A DNA stretch of 64,000 nt, from contig JAXDBS010000032.1 of assembly GCA_034678545.1 (NCBI GenBank), positions 62,001-126,000 on the forward strand, in the 5' to 3' direction. The notes beneath the pieces were generated by a model. It was not told the origin of the DNA and did not search any database. It worked only from the letters and a program-made list of their open reading frames with translations. Made by a program: the position numbers and the translations under genes. This DNA is from UBA5614 sp034678545 (GTDB lineage: Bacteria > Cloacimonadota > Cloacimonadia > Cloacimonadales > Cloacimonadaceae). Below are positions 6,667-15,219 of this stretch, one piece after another. Each line of letters starts with the position of its first letter. The first letter of the stretch is position 1.

Positions 6667-9132
6667 TCAGATGAACAGGTTGAGATTCGCCTGTTCCGCT
6701 TCGGAAAGATAAGTGGCCACGCCGCCCACGGTCACTTCGTCCAGAAGTTCCTCCCGGCTGACGCTCATGATATCCATGGACATCTGGCAGCCTATGAACT
6801 GGACGCCGTTGCTGAGCGCTTGCCGGATCATGGACTCGAGGGAATCCACCTGTTTCTGCTGCATACGATAGCGCATCAGGCGGGCGCCCAGGCCGCCGAA
6901 ATTGATTTTGGAAAGCCCCAGGCCGTGACTGCTGCCGGGCAGCATCAGGCCGAACATTTTGCCCATGAAATCCTTGGCGACAGGCGGCTTGGCGCGCTTC
7001 TTGATCACGTTCAGGCCCCAGAAGGTGAAGAATATGGTGACTTTCTTGCCGGTGCTGGCGGCGCCGTTGGCGATGACGAAAGCGGCCAGCGCCTTGTCCA
7101 GATCGTCGCTGAAGACCACGATGGTCTTGTTGCAGCCCTGCTGGAGCCCCGGATGCTGGGCAGTCCCGGAGTGCTTGAGGATCTCGGCGATGATCCTGCC
7201 GCCGCTTTCCTTCACCGAGAGCAGCTTGTGCCCGGTCATCTGGCACCAGGCGGGGACGTCTTTCAGGAAACCCTTGTCGGAAGCGGTGATGCGGACGGTG
7301 TCTCCCGCCTGGGCGGCGTCCATTTCCTTCTTGAGGCGCAGGATGGGTCCCGGGCACTGCAGGCCGCAGGCGTCCACGCTGATCACCCGGCTGTCGGGCC
7401 TGGGTTTGTCGGGGTCATACTGGTAAAGGTAATCGTCCTTGCCGATGGTTTCCTTGCCGTAGATATCCTCGTTGCCCTGGCGCTGGATGGCAAGCTCATA
7501 GGTCTTGTAGCCGCCGCTGAGGTTACTCACGTCGTCAAACCCGGCCTGCATCAGGATGCGGGCTGCGAAATAGGCGCGCTGTCCAGCGGCGCAGTAAACC
7601 ACGATCTTCTTGTCCCTCGGCAGTTCGCCCAGGCGTGAGCGCAGTTCGTCCAGGGGGATGTTGATGGCGGGGCGGATATTGCCCAGCTCGAATTCCTCCG
7701 GGGTGCGCACGTCCAGCAGCAGAGTCCGGGCGGGGTCCAGGCCGGCGATCTCGTTCCAATGGATCGGTTTGAAAAGGCCCTGCAGGATGTTTTCCGCGAC
7801 GAATCCGGCGATGTTGACGGGATCCTTGGCTGAGGAGAAGGGCGGGGCGTAGGCGTGCTCGATCCGCTCCAGGTCATGGACGGTGCCGCCCTGTTTGAGG
7901 ACGGTGGCGATCAGGTCGATGCGCTTGTCTACGCCTTCGTAACCGATGGCCTGGGCGCCCAGGAGGCGGCCTGTCTCTGGCGCGAAAACGATCTTGAGGG
8001 AGAGCGGCATGGCGTCCGGATAGTAGCCGGCGTGGGAAGCGGCGTGAATGATGAAGGAGAGGCAGGGGATGTTTTCCTGCCGGAGGAGCTTTTCCGAAGC
8101 GCCGGTGGAGGCCACGGTCAGGTCAAAGACCTTGGCGATGCCAGTCCCGACCGATCCTTCGTATTTACGGTGGTTGCCTTTGACCAGGTTGTCGGCGCAG
8201 ATACGGGCTTGCTTGTTGGCCGGCCCGGCCAGGTAGGTGGTGGCGGGCTTGCCGGTGATCGGGCTGGGCAGGCTGATGGCATCACCCACCGCGTAGATAT
8301 CGGGATGGGAGGTTTGCATAAATTCGTTGACGGCGATGCTGCGGTTGGGGCCCAATTCCAGCCTGGCCTCCGCGGCCAGATGACTTTCCGGGCGCACGCC
8401 GATGGAAAGGATGACCAGGTCGCACTCCAGCTTTTTGCCGCTCTGCAGGTTGACCAGCAGTGTTTCGCCCTGCCGCTCGAAGGAGGTGACGGCGTCCTTC
8501 AGGTAAAACTCCACCTGTTTGGATTTGAGGTGCTGGTGCACGTCGGCGGCCATTTCGTAATCCAGGAAGATCATCATCTGCTCGGCCAGCTCCACGATGG
8601 TGACGAAGATGCCGAGGCGATGGAGGTTTTCGGCCATTTCCAGGCCTATGTAGCCGGCGCCCACGATAATGGCGCGCCGGACTTTGTGCCGGCTGAGATG
8701 TTCCCTGATCGCGTCCGTGTCAGGGACGCTGCGCAGGGTGAAGACAGCCTTGTCGTCGATACCGGGGATGGGCGGCCTGACCGGCTCCGCTCCGGGGGAG
8801 AGGACCAGCTTGTCATAGTTTTCCGTGTATTCCCTGTTCTGCTGCAGGTCCCTGATTGTGACGGTCTTGGCGCCGGGATCGATGCGGATGGCTTCGTGGT
8901 TGGTGCGGACTTCCACGTTCAGCCGCTGGCGGAAGGATTCCGGGGTTTGGACAAACAGCCGGTCCCGTTCCGCGATCGTGCCGCCGATGTAGTAGGGCAG
9001 GCCGCAATTGGCATAGGAGATGTAACTGCCTTTTTCCAGCATGATGATCTCCGCTTTCTCGTCCAGCCTTCTGATTCGGGCCGCTGTGGTTGCCCCTCCG
9101 GCCACTCCTCCGATTATCAGGTATTTTGCCAT
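6667..9132 (-). CDS. CoA-disulfide reductase-like flavoprotein fused to rhodanese, TusA and DsrE modules
   Basis: Protein of 821 aa from the ATG at 9132 (MAKYLIIGGVAGG). An upstream in-frame start exists, but GGAG lies at the right distance from 9132 and the dinucleotide-binding fold starts here. Order: FAD/NAD(P)H disulfide reductase (1-325) with the single redox cysteine C43 in SYANCGLPYYIGG, as in CoA-disulfide reductase; dimerisation domain (330-445); rhodanese (455-550) with the active loop CAAGQR (C514); TusA-like domain (584-652) with CPGP (C593); and a DsrE/DsrF-like domain (668-821) with C782. Together these suggest a cytosolic chain for persulfide or polysulfide reduction and sulfur relay. 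Fusions of this kind are known in anaerobes; the substrate is unproven. It appears monocistronic and divergent from the M23 peptidase gene. Confidence 0.88.
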   Translation of the reverse strand: MAKYLIIGGVAGGATTAARIRRLDEKAEIIMLEKGSYISYANCGLPYYIGGTIAERDRLFVQTPESFRQRLNVEVRTNHEAIRIDPGAKTVTIRDLQQNREYTENYDKLVLSPGAEPVRPPIPGIDDKAVFTLRSVPDTDAIREHLSRHKVRRAIIVGAGYIGLEMAENLHRLGIFVTIVELAEQMMIFLDYEMAADVHQHLKSKQVEFYLKDAVTSFERQGETLLVNLQSGKKLECDLVILSIGVRPESHLAAEARLELGPNRSIAVNEFMQTSHPDIYAVGDAISLPSPITGKPATTYLAGPANKQARICADNLVKGNHRKYEGSVGTGIAKVFDLTVASTGASEKLLRQENIPCLSFIIHAASHAGYYPDAMPLSLKIVFAPETGRLLGAQAIGYEGVDKRIDLIATVLKQGGTVHDLERIEHAYAPPFSSAKDPVNIAGFVAENILQGLFKPIHWNEIAGLDPARTLLLDVRTPEEFELGNIRPAINIPLDELRSRLGELPRDKKIVVYCAAGQRAYFAARILMQAGFDDVSNLSGGYKTYELAIQRQGNEDIYGKETIGKDDYLYQYDPDKPRPDSRVISVDACGLQCPGPILRLKKEMDAAQAGDTVRITASDKGFLKDVPAWCQMTGHKLLSVKESGGRIIAEILKHSGTAQHPGLQQGCNKTIVVFSDDLDKALAAFVIANGAASTGKKVTIFFTFWGLNVIKKRAKPPVAKDFMGKMFGLMLPGSSHGLGLSKINFGGLGARLMRYRMQQKQVDSLESMIRQALSNGVQFIGCQMSMDIMSVSREELLDEVTVGGVATYLSEAEQANLNLFI

Positions 9133-9372
9133 GGTTTCTATTCTCCGGTTGATTGTATTTCTTTCTTTACGGTCAGAATCAACATTTTTGGAAGGCAAAG
9201 ATTCGTAAAGAGAAAAATCTGTGGCAAGCACCCGGACAACCGGAAAACCTTTTATCGCTGTTTGGGCATTAAATTGCTTGACTAAACTGCTGATATCCGT
9301 AAAAATGATAAAACATATAGATTAAGAGGCATTCCGATGCACAGGACAGAGGGTGCCGGACAAAGGAATTAA

Positions 9373-10302
9373 ATGAATCCCTACAAGGTGCGCAGACGCT
9401 GGATCGTGACCTACCAGTTCGGAGCAGACGGGCAAAGGCGGGAAAAGGAGTTCTCCCGTTTTCGCCTGTTTGTGCTTGTGCTGGTCTGCCTGGGCGTGCT
9501 GGCTTTGGCGGGACTCTATCTTTATAATTTGCAATACTGGGCCCGCCGCGAGAAGGAAATGTCCAAACTGAAACAGGAAAATGCGGCCCTGCGCCAGAAA
9601 CTGGATTACTATTCGGGAGTCGTGGATTCCATTTATAAGCACTTGGAATCCTTGGACATGATCAAACAGACACCTTCCCAAGCCGACCGCTACTATCCCT
9701 ATTACAGCGGGGACAAGTCTGATCCCCTTGCAGACAATACTTTCATCTACGACCCCTATCTGGATGCCCGGGTCAATTCCATCGAACAGCAGGTGCGCGG
9801 ACTGGTAGCCCTGCTGGAACCGGAGGAGGTTCTGCCCCCCGCCGTGGTGGACAGCATCGGCAGCTACTATCTGACGATTGCGGGCGGACCCTCCATCTGG
9901 CCTGCCTTCGGGCGTCTCTCGGATGGCTGGGGCCTGCGCTTTCATCCCATCTACAGGAGGCTGGCTTTCCATTCCGGGATGGACATTTCCAATAAAACGG
10001 GGACTCCCGTTTACGCGACGGCTGACGGCGAAGTTATCCAGACCGGCTATGACCGCGGTTACGGGAAAGTGATTAAGATCCGGCACGGCGGCGGCTTTGA
10101 GACCCGTTACGCGCATTTGTACAGCTTTCAGGCCAACGTTGGCGAACTGGTCCGCAAGGGCCAGATCATAGGCCTGATGGGCAATACGGGACTTTCCACC
10201 GGGCCGCATCTGCATTATGAGGTATTGCTGAACGGCAACAAGGTCAATCCCTCCCGCTACCTGAACCGCTTCGACGACCCGGTCTATTACACGATGCGAT
10301 GA
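9373..10302 (+). CDS. M23-family cell-wall peptidase, membrane anchored
   Basis: Protein of 309 aa. One transmembrane helix (about residues 31-51) follows a basic cytoplasmic N-terminus, then a coiled-coil stretch (54-100) and a C-terminal LytM/M23 peptidase domain (190-300). The zinc motifs are present: FHSGMD (HxxxD) and HLHYEV (HxH). It probably cleaves peptidoglycan cross-bridges in the periplasm or, as for EnvC-like proteins, activates amidases. AGGAATTAA precedes the ATG. Its TGA overlaps the next start (ATGA at 10299), so it is co-translated with the thiamine pyrophosphokinase gene. Confidence 0.88.
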   Translation: MNPYKVRRRWIVTYQFGADGQRREKEFSRFRLFVLVLVCLGVLALAGLYLYNLQYWARREKEMSKLKQENAALRQKLDYYSGVVDSIYKHLESLDMIKQTPSQADRYYPYYSGDKSDPLADNTFIYDPYLDARVNSIEQQVRGLVALLEPEEVLPPAVVDSIGSYYLTIAGGPSIWPAFGRLSDGWGLRFHPIYRRLAFHSGMDISNKTGTPVYATADGEVIQTGYDRGYGKVIKIRHGGGFETRYAHLYSFQANVGELVRKGQIIGLMGNTGLSTGPHLHYEVLLNGNKVNPSRYLNRFDDPVYYTMR

Positions 10303-10946
10303 AAGCCGCACCCCAACGCGCCTGGCTGATCACTCCCCAAGCCCCTGAACGTCTTGCTTTGGATTATTCCTCCATCCGGGCTGAGGACCTGATCATTGCT
10401 GTGGACGGCGGTTTCCGGCGCTGTCTGGAACTCGGCCTCTCCCCTGCCGTAATCATTGGCGACTTCGATTCCCTCCCTTCCGAACTGTACGGTAAGATCC
10501 CCTCCGGCTGCCGGAAAATCAGCCACCCGCACGAGAAAAACGAGACCGACACCCAGCTGGCCCTGCAGTATTGCCTGACTTTAGGAATTAAGGAAGTGAT
10601 CATCTGCAATAACCTGGCGGAGCGCTTCGACCACTCTGTCGCGCTGGTCCAAAACCTGCTGGAAGCCCGCCGGGACGGATTGAAAGCCAGCGTCTCCAGC
10701 CGCAGCCAGATCGTTTTCCTGCTGGAAAGGGAAACCGCCCTCAGCTATCCTGTCAATTCACTGCTGTCTTTGATATCGCTGTCCGAATCGGCGCAATTCC
10801 TTTCCTCCTCAGGGCTGCAGTATCCCCTGGCCGGCCTGGCCTTGTTCAACTGGCAGTCCCGCGGCATCAGCAACGTTTGCATTGAACCGACCCAATCCAT
10901 CTCCCTCCAGAGCGGCACCGTCCTCGCCGTCCTCACCCTCCCCTAA
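10299..10946 (+). CDS. thiN: Thiamine pyrophosphokinase
   Basis: Protein of 215 aa. It transfers pyrophosphate from ATP to thiamine, giving thiamine diphosphate. Family motifs are DLIIAVDGGFRRCLELGL and VIIGDFDSL in the N-terminal half and HPHEKNETDTQLALQYCL, which supplies the metal/ATP-binding acidic residues. Length is usual for the family. It overlaps the M23 gene by 4 nt. A weak terminator-like hairpin follows at 10973. Confidence 0.88.
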   Translation: MKAAPQRAWLITPQAPERLALDYSSIRAEDLIIAVDGGFRRCLELGLSPAVIIGDFDSLPSELYGKIPSGCRKISHPHEKNETDTQLALQYCLTLGIKEVIICNNLAERFDHSVALVQNLLEARRDGLKASVSSRSQIVFLLERETALSYPVNSLLSLISLSESAQFLSSSGLQYPLAGLALFNWQSRGISNVCIEPTQSISLQSGTVLAVLTLP

Positions 10947-10972
10947 TCCTGATCCGGCGCCACCCTGATCAG

Positions 10973-10998
10973 GCTGATGCGGTTCAGCTTTTCTTACT
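10973..10998 (+). terminator. Weak intrinsic terminator after thiN
   Basis: A 5-bp stem GCTGA / TCAGC with a short loop, followed by TTTTCTT, 27 nt after the thiN stop. The stem is short, so this is tentative. Confidence 0.4.
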
Positions 10999-11014
10999 CA
11001 ATCCTTTTTCAACA

Positions 11015-11105
11015 TCATTACTGTATCATTAAGGTATCACTGCGGTACCATTGCGGTCATAGTCCGTAATGATACCGCAATGGTATGGCGATAATACAGC
11101 AGTGA
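11015..11105. repeat. Inverted array of 11-nt repeats
   Basis: Four head-to-tail 11-nt units (TCATTACTGTA, TCATTAAGGTA, TCACTGCGGTA, CCATTGCGGTC) are followed after 4 nt by four units of the opposite orientation (TCCGTAATGA, TACCGCAATGG, TATGGCGATAA, TACAGCAGTGA). The centre can form a 12-bp hairpin (11046-11057 with 11073-11084). The array lies between thiN and the xseB promoter. Related units occur at 18701-18747. Confidence 0.7.
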
Positions 11106-11173
11106 ATTATAGAAAAAAAAAAGGGGAAAGCGGGGTTTTTGGATGAAAGGGCGAAGCCCGGGCAAAAAAAGGG

Positions 11174-11202
11174 TTGACAAAAAAGGGTATTCCATATATG
11201 CT
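11174..11202 (+). promoter_or_regulatory. Promoter of the xseB operon
   Basis: A perfect TTGACA at 11174-11179, a 17-nt spacer and TATGCT at 11197-11202, 33 nt upstream of the xseB start. It is the best sigma-70-type promoter in the window and probably drives the long run of genes that follows. Confidence 0.7.
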
Positions 11203-11235
11203 AATTGTTGATTTACACTGGGGGAGTTGTGTAAT

Positions 11236-11475
11236 ATGGCAAAACAGCCCGAAGCCAAAGAAATGAAGTTTGAGCAGGCACTCAGGACGCTGGAAGAGAT
11301 CACGCAGAAGATTACGGGCGGCACCGAAAGCCTGGATGAACTGCTGGTCCTTTATGAGGAAGGCATCCAATACCTGAAGATCTGCCGGGAGAAACTGGCC
11401 GAAGCCGAGCTCAAAGTCCAGCAGCTCAACGAACGCCTCGGCAAGGACATGCCCCAGGAGGACGGGAATGGATAA
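11236..11475 (+). CDS. xseB: Exodeoxyribonuclease VII small subunit
   Basis: Protein of 79 aa from the ATG at 11236, preceded by GGGGAG about 10 nt away; an in-frame TTG at 11227 is less likely. The core KFEQALRTLEEITQKITGG and SLDELLVLYEEGIQYL is the XseB family helical hairpin, which binds the large subunit XseA (not in this window). The enzyme degrades single-stranded DNA. The gene overlaps the next by 8 nt, as is usual for xseB-ispA. Confidence 0.9.
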   Translation: MAKQPEAKEMKFEQALRTLEEITQKITGGTESLDELLVLYEEGIQYLKICREKLAEAELKVQQLNERLGKDMPQEDGNG

Positions 11476-12358
11476 CCGCGTGCTCTACAAGCGCGACCTC
11501 AAGGAAAAGCAGGAGCTGGTCAACATCATCCTGGACCGCTTTCTGCCCCGCAAGGACGAATACCCCAAGGAACTCCACAAGGCCATCCGCTACAGCCTGT
11601 TCGCGGGCGGGAAAAGACTGCGCCCCTACCTCACCATGCTGGCCTGGCAGCTCTTTCAGGAGGAGCAGGAACCGATCACCTACGTGGCGGCCGCCATCGA
11701 ACTGCTGCACACCTACACCCTCATCCACGACGACCTGCCTGACCTCGACAACGACGACCTGCGCCGGGGCAAGCCTTCCTGCCACGCCGTTTACGGCCCG
11801 GAAGTGGCCCTGCTGGCGGGTGACGCGCTGCTGATCGGAGCTTTTGAACTGATCACCTGGGCACCCCTGCCGGAAAAAACCAAAAAACAGCTGGTCCATG
11901 AACTGGCCATGGAGTGCGGGGCGCGCGGACTGATCGCCGGCCAGGCGGCGGACCTGCTGGCCGAGGGCAAAAAACCCGACAGGAAAACCCTGGAATATAT
12001 CCATAAAAACAAGACCGCCCGGCTCATCAACCTGGCCCTCCGCTTCGGGGCTGTGGCCGGCGGAGCCAAGCCCGCCGACCTGGAAGCGCTGGAGAATTAC
12101 GGGACCAATATCGGCATGGCCTTCCAGATCGTGGACGACCTTCTGGATATCGAAGGCAGCGACACCGAGCTGGGGAAAACCACCGGCAAGGACAAGGCCG
12201 CCGGCAAGCTGACTTACCCCGCCGTTTACGGCATCGACAAATCCCGCCGCCTGGCGGAAGCATACAAGCAGGCCGCCAAGCAGTCCCTGGGCCGCTTTGG
12301 CAGCAAGGCTCTTTTGCTCGAAATCCTGGCGGACCACATTATCGACCGCACCAGTTGA
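11468..12358 (+). CDS. ispA: Polyprenyl (farnesyl/geranylgeranyl) diphosphate synthase
   Basis: Protein of 296 aa of the trans-isoprenyl diphosphate synthase family, condensing IPP with allylic diphosphates. The first Asp-rich motif, DDLPDLDNDD, is at residues 88-97 in the spaced DDxxxxDD form typical of bacterial FPP/GGPP synthases. The second is VDDLLDIEG near residue 219. GGKRLRP at 48-54 binds diphosphate. The chain length of the product cannot be read from sequence alone. It overlaps xseB upstream and abuts dut downstream. Confidence 0.9.
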   Translation: MDNRVLYKRDLKEKQELVNIILDRFLPRKDEYPKELHKAIRYSLFAGGKRLRPYLTMLAWQLFQEEQEPITYVAAAIELLHTYTLIHDDLPDLDNDDLRRGKPSCHAVYGPEVALLAGDALLIGAFELITWAPLPEKTKKQLVHELAMECGARGLIAGQAADLLAEGKKPDRKTLEYIHKNKTARLINLALRFGAVAGGAKPADLEALENYGTNIGMAFQIVDDLLDIEGSDTELGKTTGKDKAAGKLTYPAVYGIDKSRRLAEAYKQAAKQSLGRFGSKALLLEILADHIIDRTS

Positions 12359-12360
12359 GC

Positions 12361-12798
12361 ATGCTGAAGGTTCAGTTCAAGCGGTTGTCGGAGCTGGCTG
12401 TGACACCCCTGCGGATGACATCCCGCGCCGCCGGCTTTGACCTCAGCGCCGCTCTGGACACAGAAATCTCCATCCCGCCCCTGGGCCGCAGCATTATCCC
12501 TACCGGCCTGGCCATCGCCCTGCCCGCGGGCTACGAAGCCCAGGTCCGGCCCCGAAGCGGGCTGGCTTTCCAGCACGGGATCAGCGTTTTGAACAGCCCC
12601 GGCACGATCGATTCCGATTACCGGGGCGAGATCAGAGTCATCCTGTTCAACGCGGGAACGGAAGCTTTCACGGTTGCTCCCGGCATGAGGATCGCCCAAT
12701 TGGTGATCGCCGCGGTGGCGGAAACAGAACTGGAGGAAGCCCCCGACCTGGACAGCACCGGCCGCGACGGAGGCGGCTTCGGGCACACCGGATTATGA
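12361..12798 (+). CDS. dut: Deoxyuridine 5'-triphosphate nucleotidohydrolase
   Basis: Protein of 145 aa from the ATG at 12361; a TTG overlapping the ispA stop (12355) is an alternative start. It hydrolyses dUTP to dUMP and pyrophosphate. The trimeric dUTPase motifs are present in order: AAGFDLSA, RPRSGLA, GTIDSDYRGEI, GMRIAQLV and a C-terminal GRDGGGFGHTG that closes over the active site. Length is normal. Confidence 0.93.
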   Translation: MLKVQFKRLSELAVTPLRMTSRAAGFDLSAALDTEISIPPLGRSIIPTGLAIALPAGYEAQVRPRSGLAFQHGISVLNSPGTIDSDYRGEIRVILFNAGTEAFTVAPGMRIAQLVIAAVAETELEEAPDLDSTGRDGGGFGHTGL

Positions 12799-12829
12799 TA
12801 TTCTAACACAAGTCAAACGGAGTATTAAT

Positions 12830-13741
12830 GTGTATAATGAGATACAGCAACAGATCCTGGACCTGAAACGGGAAAAGCAGGCCCTCATCCTGGCTCACAA
12901 TTACCAGGCCGTGGAGATCCAGGACATTGCCGATTACACGGGCGATTCGCTGCAGCTGTCACTGCAGGCGGCGGACGCCAAGACCCCGCTGATCGTCTTT
13001 TGCGGCGTGCGCTTCATGGCCGAGACGGCGGCGCTGCTGAACCCCGCGGCCAAAGTCCTGCTGCCCGTGGCGGAGGCAGGCTGCCCCATGGCGGACATGA
13101 TCACCGCGGATCAGTTGAGGATGCTAAAGGCCGAACACCCGGGCGCGGCGGTCATTTGCTACGTCAATTCCACGGCTGAGGTCAAGTCGGAAAGCGACAT
13201 TTGCTGCACCTCCTCCAACGCCGTGCAGGTGATGCAATCCGTTCCTCCCGAGCAGGAGATTTTATTCGTCCCTGACATGAACCTGGGCACCTGGGCGGCG
13301 TCCCAGACCAGGCGCAAGGTCACTGTCTGGGAGGGCTACTGCTACGTGCACCACCTCGGTTTCAGCAGCCGGGACGTGGAAACCATGCGCAGGGAGCATC
13401 CGGGTTATACACTGCTGGCGCATCCGGAATGCGCGTGGGAAGTGGTTTCCCAGGCTGACCAGGTGATGTCCACCAGCGGCATGTTGCGTTATGCCGAAAG
13501 CCATGACAAGCTGATCCTGGCCACGGAGAACGGCCTGATCGATTTGCTGAACGCCCGCCACCCGGACAGGAGCATCCTCTCGCTCAACCGCAACGCCGTC
13601 TGCGAAGACATGAAAAAGACCGGGCTGAGGGATGTCCTGCAAGCCCTGCAAACGGGGCGGCACGAGGTTAAAGTGGAGCCCGCAGTGGCGTCCAAAGCCG
13701 TGGACTGCCTGCAGAGGATGCTGGCCCTTTCCCGCCGATGA
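12830..13741 (+). CDS. nadA: Quinolinate synthase
   Basis: Protein of 303 aa that condenses iminoaspartate with dihydroxyacetone phosphate in NAD synthesis, using a [4Fe-4S] cluster. Cluster cysteines are C85 (AEAGCPMADM), C171 (WEGYCYVHH) and C258 (AVCEDMKKTGL). LAHNYQ, TGDSLQLS and HPEC are also conserved. The start is GTG at 12830 with ACGGAG 7 nt upstream. An overlapping ATG two bases earlier is in another frame. nadB and nadC are not in the window. Its TGA overlaps the next ATG (13738). Confidence 0.92.
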   Translation: MYNEIQQQILDLKREKQALILAHNYQAVEIQDIADYTGDSLQLSLQAADAKTPLIVFCGVRFMAETAALLNPAAKVLLPVAEAGCPMADMITADQLRMLKAEHPGAAVICYVNSTAEVKSESDICCTSSNAVQVMQSVPPEQEILFVPDMNLGTWAASQTRRKVTVWEGYCYVHHLGFSSRDVETMRREHPGYTLLAHPECAWEVVSQADQVMSTSGMLRYAESHDKLILATENGLIDLLNARHPDRSILSLNRNAVCEDMKKTGLRDVLQALQTGRHEVKVEPAVASKAVDCLQRMLALSRR

Positions 13742-14382
13742 ACCGGACCCGGGTCCTGCTGCCGATGGACAACGAGGAGCTTTTCCAGTTGCCGCAGGGG
13801 CAGGGCGTCACGGAAGCGGCGGACCTTCTGCAGCAAACCATCCTGCGCCAGCTGGGGCAGGAGCCCTTGGCAGGACTGGAGTTGGGTTCCGGCAGCGGCA
13901 TCATCACTTTCATGCTCGCCCGGCAGCGGCCCGATTGGCAGTTGACAGGAATCGAACTGCAGCCGGAATTGGTCAAACTGGCAACAGAAAACAACCGGCG
14001 GCTGGGACTGGATTGCAGCTTCATCCGGGGCGATCTGCGCGAGCATCAAAACCTGTTGGGACGGCACGCTTTCGGCCTTGTCTATGCCAATCCGCCCTGG
14101 GTCAGGACGGGCGCGGGCAAGGCCAGCCCCGATCAGGTGCGAGCTTTGGGCCGGCAGGAGATCGGCTGCTGCATGCGCGACATCGTCGCCTGCCTGGACT
14201 GGTGCCTGAATGAGCGCGGCAGCGGCTTCCTGATCTATCCGCTGAGCCGGCGGGAAGAACTGCAACGCGAATTAGACTTGACAGGCCTGCGGGTCAGGAA
14301 GCTGTTCACTTCCGCGGCCAGTCCCCGGGCTTTCATAGCCTGGATCGTCCGCGGGGCATCCGGCAGTTCCGGATTATTATAA
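13738..14382 (+). CDS. TrmN6-like SAM-dependent methyltransferase
   Basis: Protein of 214 aa with a class I SAM fold: motif I LELGSGSGIITFMLA (residues ~43-57), an acidic residue after strand 2 (GIELQPEL) and the catalytic NPPW of N6-adenine/amino methyltransferases (YANPPWVRTG). It most resembles tRNA1(Val) A37 N6-methyltransferase (TrmN6/YfiC), but a protein target is possible. It overlaps nadA by 4 nt. Confidence 0.75.
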   Translation: MNRTRVLLPMDNEELFQLPQGQGVTEAADLLQQTILRQLGQEPLAGLELGSGSGIITFMLARQRPDWQLTGIELQPELVKLATENNRRLGLDCSFIRGDLREHQNLLGRHAFGLVYANPPWVRTGAGKASPDQVRALGRQEIGCCMRDIVACLDWCLNERGSGFLIYPLSRREELQRELDLTGLRVRKLFTSAASPRAFIAWIVRGASGSSGLL

Positions 14383-14400
14383 AACGCTAAGGAAGAAACG

Positions 14401-15219
14401 ATGAGAAAGCAGTTCATCATGCTGATCGCCACCGGGATCCTGTTGATCCTGGGCTGGACGATCGTCGAATACAAGATGCAAAGCCTGCTCCAGCAGGACT
14501 ACGACAAGGTTTCCGCCATCCCGGTCATCATCTATTCCTGGGACAAGCCGGTGATGGATTCCTTGCAGGTTGACCTGAAACAGTTTGATTTCATCAAAGA
14601 GGTTAAATACAGCACCGGCCAGCAGTCCACCCAGGAGCTGATCAAGAAATACGGATTCACAGGTCTGGAGGACATCCTCGAAGATGATAACCTCCCGGAT
14701 ATACTGACCATTTTCGTCACCGGAGACGCCCATACCCGCGCCAGCCGCCTGCACCTCAAGACCAGGCTGGACCAGCATCCCGCCAAGGAGCGACTCATGG
14801 TCCAGTACATGGATGACATCTGCAGCGACATCTTCAAGCGGATCGACAGCAATATCCAGTTCCGCTGGATCCTGATCGGGTTCATCGGGCTGGTGATCTT
14901 CCTGATATTCCTGCTCAAGCGGCTGCATTACGAGCACCATCTGGCCCGGGTCAGGCACCTGATCCGGACCAAGCAGAAGGAGGGGGTCCGGATCCATGAA
15001 CACTTCTGGGTGAATTCGCTTCTGCTCTGGTTTTTGCCGCTCGGTATCAGTTTCCTGCTCTACAATGTCTTGTTCTATAACGATTGGCTGCTGTACAGGA
15101 TCCCTGTCAGCTTCTTCCTGATCCAGCTGGGGACGGTCGTGCTGGCCACGCTGGTGGCATATCCTTTCGTGGTCAATTACAAGCACGAGGCCATCCTGGG
15201 CATCCAAGAGGGGGCATGA
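14401..15219 (+). CDS. FtsX-like membrane protein (divergent)
   Basis: Protein of 272 aa. The topology is that of FtsX: one N-terminal transmembrane helix (5-21), a ~130-residue external domain (24-152) and three further helices (155-173, 203-226, 234-258). The external domain has LPDILTIFV, like the 'NPLPxxFxV' of FtsX. FtsX with the ATPase FtsE activates peptidoglycan hydrolases at division. No ftsE lies in the window, though the M23 peptidase is ~4 kb upstream. Similarity is structural and weak in sequence. It overlaps pgsA by 4 nt (ATGA). Confidence 0.55.
   Translation: MRKQFIMLIATGILLILGWTIVEYKMQSLLQQDYDKVSAIPVIIYSWDKPVMDSLQVDLKQFDFIKEVKYSTGQQSTQELIKKYGFTGLEDILEDDNLPDILTIFVTGDAHTRASRLHLKTRLDQHPAKERLMVQYMDDICSDIFKRIDSNIQFRWILIGFIGLVIFLIFLLKRLHYEHHLARVRHLIRTKQKEGVRIHEHFWVNSLLLWFLPLGISFLLYNVLFYNDWLLYRIPVSFFLIQLGTVVLATLVAYPFVVNYKHEAILGIQEGA

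Noticed and set aside
9133..9231. N-terminal extension of the sulfur-relay flavoprotein
   Set aside because: The extra 33 residues have no motif; the ATG at 9132 has a better-placed GGAG and starts exactly at the family N-terminus.
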